A DNA stretch of 6,031 nucleotides from Chloroflexota bacterium. Lineage in GTDB: Bacteria > Chloroflexota > Anaerolineae > Promineifilales > Promineifilaceae. The stretch spans positions 1 through 6,031 of the forward strand of contig QQUD01000986.1 in the NCBI GenBank assembly GCA_008501785.1, in the 5' to 3' direction. The notes beneath the pieces are model-generated. The model saw nothing but the letters and a program-made list of their open reading frames with translations, was not told the origin of the DNA and made no database searches. The position numbers were made by a program, and so were the translations under genes. This document shows, piece by piece, positions 4,192 through 6,031 of the stretch (the first letter of the stretch is position 1; each line of letters opens with the position of its first letter).

Positions 4192-5385
4192 CTACGACTC
4201 AATCAAAAGTTCATGCTGCAAGATGGTTGCATCTTCACCTTCGCCAAGTTGGATAGTGAGGGTGGAAAGGCCAAGCGCTTCTGCGGGGACCAACAGTTCT
4301 GCTCCCCAATAGCCGAGGGCACCAACAACGGCCGTTCCCTCCACCAACAGCGTCTCGCCATCTTCACCCACCCAGCTAATCAGCAACTCTTCACCAGCTG
4401 CATCAACTGCTGAACCAAATAAGTAGGCAGACTCGCCTGCTCTGAATGGGGTACTGTTGGCATTACCCAAAATGATGCTGCCAATAATAGTCTTGTCGTC
4501 GGGATGGAGCGAGGGCAACCAAAGCTGTTCCTCACGCCACATGCCCGTCTCAGGGGAACCCGTGTAGGCAAAGGCACAAGTACGGCCGTTTAAAGTCGCA
4601 GGCAAATTCACCATCCCATTCCAGATTGCATCTGTGGTCGTAAGAGAGAAACTTTGACGCGCTGCAAAAGTGGTGCAATCATCTGTGTAGAGTCCAATAG
4701 TGATTGTATTGTCAATTGCGCCCGTCACTTCCCCTTCAAAAAAGAGCGGGTGTCCAGCAACAGCCAGTTGTCCATCACCAGGACGAGATAAATTTATGGT
4801 TACGCCAGACGCATCGGTGGCAGTGTCGTGAATAAGCTGGATGTCGAGAACGGCCGTTTCCCTATCAGTCATTGCTTTCAACCACCCCGTACCATTGACC
4901 GAATGTGGAATTTGTAAATCAACAGCCCATTCACCCGTAGCTGCATCAACTTGCGTAATTGTTGTAACAAGGGTGTGTGGCCCCATTTGCACATTCAACG
5001 TGACTGATTCAGCCACTTCCGGATCAACAAATCCCTTCACCGAAAGGGTTGAGCCAGTCATAATCTGAATAGCGTTAGCGGGTTCAAGAATCGTTAACAC
5101 AATCGGGTCTGTATTTACGGTCTCGACGGGTTCAGGTGTAGCAGGCTCACTGGGTTCAGCTAAAACGGCCGTTGGCGTTGCCGCAACCGCTTCGCTAGGG
5201 GCAGTCGCTTCAGGTGAAGCCGCAACTAATTCGATAATATCTTCCGATGTGTCGGCGTTGGGTTCGCTTGTTGAGGGTTCTGTAGTTGGCAACACAGCAG
5301 GTGCTGGATCAACCGGCTGCTCACAGGCCGCCAGCAAAAACAAAAGGGCAAATGCCCCTATAAACGTACTACTTTTAAATGTCAT
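4192..5385 (-). CDS. Lipoprotein with three Ig-like domains on a Pro/Glu/Thr-rich stalk
   Basis: A 397-residue exported lipoprotein, expected to be anchored to the outer face of the cytoplasmic membrane. The start at 5385 is preferred over an in-frame ATG at 5436: it has AGGAGAG 8 bases upstream and puts the signal peptide at the N-terminus (K4, hydrophobic 8-20, lipobox LAAC with Cys21). Residues 22-93 are a low-complexity stalk rich in Pro, Glu, Thr and Ala. Three beta-sandwich-like domains follow at about 94-187, 195-295 and 300-397, each with a matching Trp strand: GEWAVDLQIP (151-160), AIWNGMVNLP (253-262) and GYWGAELLVP (358-367). The first resembles Gmad2- or Ig-like domains. Cys237 and Cys270 could form a disulfide in domain 2. 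No enzyme motif is visible; adhesion or ligand binding is an inference. Its own promoter was not clearly found. It ends at a strong terminator. Confidence 0.88.
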   Translation of the reverse strand: MTFKSSTFIGAFALLFLLAACEQPVDPAPAVLPTTEPSTSEPNADTSEDIIELVAASPEATAPSEAVAATPTAVLAEPSEPATPEPVETVNTDPIVLTILEPANAIQIMTGSTLSVKGFVDPEVAESVTLNVQMGPHTLVTTITQVDAATGEWAVDLQIPHSVNGTGWLKAMTDRETAVLDIQLIHDTATDASGVTINLSRPGDGQLAVAGHPLFFEGEVTGAIDNTITIGLYTDDCTTFAARQSFSLTTTDAIWNGMVNLPATLNGRTCAFAYTGSPETGMWREEQLWLPSLHPDDKTIIGSIILGNANSTPFRAGESAYLFGSAVDAAGEELLISWVGEDGETLLVEGTAVVGALGYWGAELLVPAEALGLSTLTIQLGEGEDATILQHELLIES

Positions 5386-5626
5386 GCTTATTCTCTCCTG
5401 AAAAATACCAATTATCCCAAATGTTTCAAGCGTCATCTTAGATCAATCACCCCCCTTTCGTTGGACGCCAAATATACGGAACCTCTACGTTCCACCCTTC
5501 TCAAACCTCCATTTTATATCAAATTCCAAGTGAAACCGGAAACAGAAGTTTCTGCAGGCGTATAAATTATCCAATATTTGGCGCAGATTATCTTCCAAAT
5601 GGCAGAGAATTACACGTTGCTTGAAA
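5386..5626 (-). other. Upstream region of the lipoprotein gene
   Basis: A 241-bp non-coding gap. It contains the ribosome site AGGAGAG for the start at 5385 and a possible -10 box TATAAA (5518-5513) with no good -35 partner. It also has a 10-bp inverted repeat pair, CGCCAAATAT at 5466-5475 and its complement at 5574-5583. I see no clear terminator for the gene ending at 5627. Confidence 0.5.
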
Positions 5627-6031
5627 TTATTTTTCGCCCCATCCCCTCAACAATTGAAACAATTCCTTCACAAGCCAATCAAAACCCACAACTATCAAAA
5701 TTGTCACAAAATAAACCGGCAGCAAATAATACCGGCTCCAATCTAATGGCGTGAATAAGGCTGGCAAAGATGCAAAAAAACCAACCAACAGAATTGAAAT
5801 CAAACTGGCATCAGAAAATTTGTCTGCAAGCCCTTGTTTTGCTATTGTTTTAGCAGCCATCATTATGGCACGAATAATTCCAATGACAAACAGCCCAACA
5901 TTCAACAAATGCATACCTTTCATATCCAAAGTCGCGTGGGTATGAAAAATTCGTTTCGGTAAAACCTCGACACGTTCTAAACCAGAATCAATATGTGCAT
6001 CAATAAATCTTGCTTGCTGTAAATCCATCTC
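5627..6031 (-). CDS. C-terminal part of a multi-pass membrane protein, probably a PMT/GT-C-type glycosyltransferase; N-terminus beyond the window
   Basis: The frame stays open to the right edge: codon GAG precedes the ATG at 6028, and that ATG has no ribosome site within the few visible bases. This is therefore most likely the last 134 or so codons of a longer gene. Counting from that Met, hydrophobic segments lie at about 40-58 (LLNVGLFVIGIIRAIMM), 76-93 (LISILLVGFFASLPALF) and 100-119 (YYLLPVYFVTILIVVGF). The phrase LPALFTPLDWSRYYLLPVYF resembles the end of phospholipid-carrier-dependent (PMT/ArnT-like) glycosyltransferases, which use a polyprenyl-phosphate-linked sugar at the membrane. That assignment rests on the C-terminal phrase only, since the catalytic N-terminal part is not in view. 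No ACGGCCGT copy lies in the visible part. Confidence 0.65.
   Translation of the reverse strand, partial: EMDLQQARFIDAHIDSGLERVEVLPKRIFHTHATLDMKGMHLLNVGLFVIGIIRAIMMAAKTIAKQGLADKFSDASLISILLVGFFASLPALFTPLDWSRYYLLPVYFVTILIVVGFDWLVKELFQLLRGWGEK

Larger units (their letters stand above)
463..5173. repeat. Dispersed ACGGCCGT palindrome, nine exact copies
   Basis: Exact copies start at 464, 1699, 2113, 3139, 3337, 4328, 4582, 4850 and 5165. Seven of them extend to AACGGCCGTT (463, 1698, 2112, 3138, 4327, 4849, 5164). Eight are inside genes and one (3337) is intergenic. Inside genes it reads as Thr-Ala-Val (often GluThrAlaVal) or Asn-Gly-Arg, depending on frame. Near matches occur at 20-27 and 797-804. 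Several copies carry flanking GGAA or TTCC, hinting at a longer consensus. Confidence 0.9.

Noticed and set aside
3902..4312. Plus-strand ORF of 136 codons
   Set aside because: It crosses the DUF2089 promoter, the terminator hairpin and the end of the lipoprotein gene. Its Lys/Ile-rich middle simply reflects AT-rich non-coding DNA.
5386..5436. Upstream in-frame ATG at 5436 as the start of the lipoprotein
   Set aside because: It would add 17 residues in front of the signal peptide. The ATG at 5385 has a good AGGAGAG site and a correctly placed lipobox.

Overview
The window carries six protein genes, all on the minus strand, so transcription runs right to left. Two of them run off the window edges. 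G+C is moderate, with an AT-rich block at about 3960-4190. The mix is a zinc-ribbon DUF2089 protein next to a protein with an N-terminal SHOCT-like helical motif, a LacI-type regulator, a Pro/Glu/Thr-rich lipoprotein with Ig-like repeats, and the tail of a PMT/GT-C-like membrane protein. Together with intergenic GTAGGGGCGAGGC inverted repeats and a strongly over-represented ACGGCCGT palindrome, this suggests a Chloroflexota (Anaerolineae/Ardenticatenia-like) bacterium. That assignment is an inference from general gene content and was not tested by alignment.

Layout from right to left, in the direction of transcription: (a) 6031-5627, C-terminal part of a multi-pass membrane protein, probably a glycosyltransferase. 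(b) 5385-4192, a lipoprotein with three Ig-like domains, ended by an unusual nested terminator at 4101-4170. (c) 3954-3571, a DUF2089 regulator-like protein behind a near-consensus sigma-70 promoter (TTGACA, 17 bp, TATATT). (d) 3570-3258, a 313-bp spacer holding three consecutive inverted repeats and a short heptamer array. (e) 3257-2103, a protein of about eleven 29-residue helical repeats with the signature IHHVRP, followed by a hairpin terminator. (f) 2102-1783, a regulatory region with two near-identical 22-bp LacI-type operators and a near-perfect promoter. (g) 1782-697, a LacI-family repressor with a C-terminal STARL triplication. (h) 696-496, a leader or spacer. (i) 495-1, the N-terminal 165 codons of a classical SDR oxidoreductase.

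How the genes may work together: the regulator has an operator just downstream of its own promoter, so autorepression is likely, probably with looping to the second operator 183 bp away. It may share transcripts with the SDR gene, because no terminator is visible between them. The DUF2089 gene and the repeat-protein gene look like a functional pair: the DUF2089 protein ends with the same short helical motif with which the repeat protein begins. The lipoprotein and the membrane protein are separate cell-envelope functions.

The most notable signals are nine exact copies of ACGGCCGT in 6 kb (about 0.09 expected), the twin operators, the IHHVRP repeat protein with its DUF2089 partner, and the stacked inverted repeats between those two genes.
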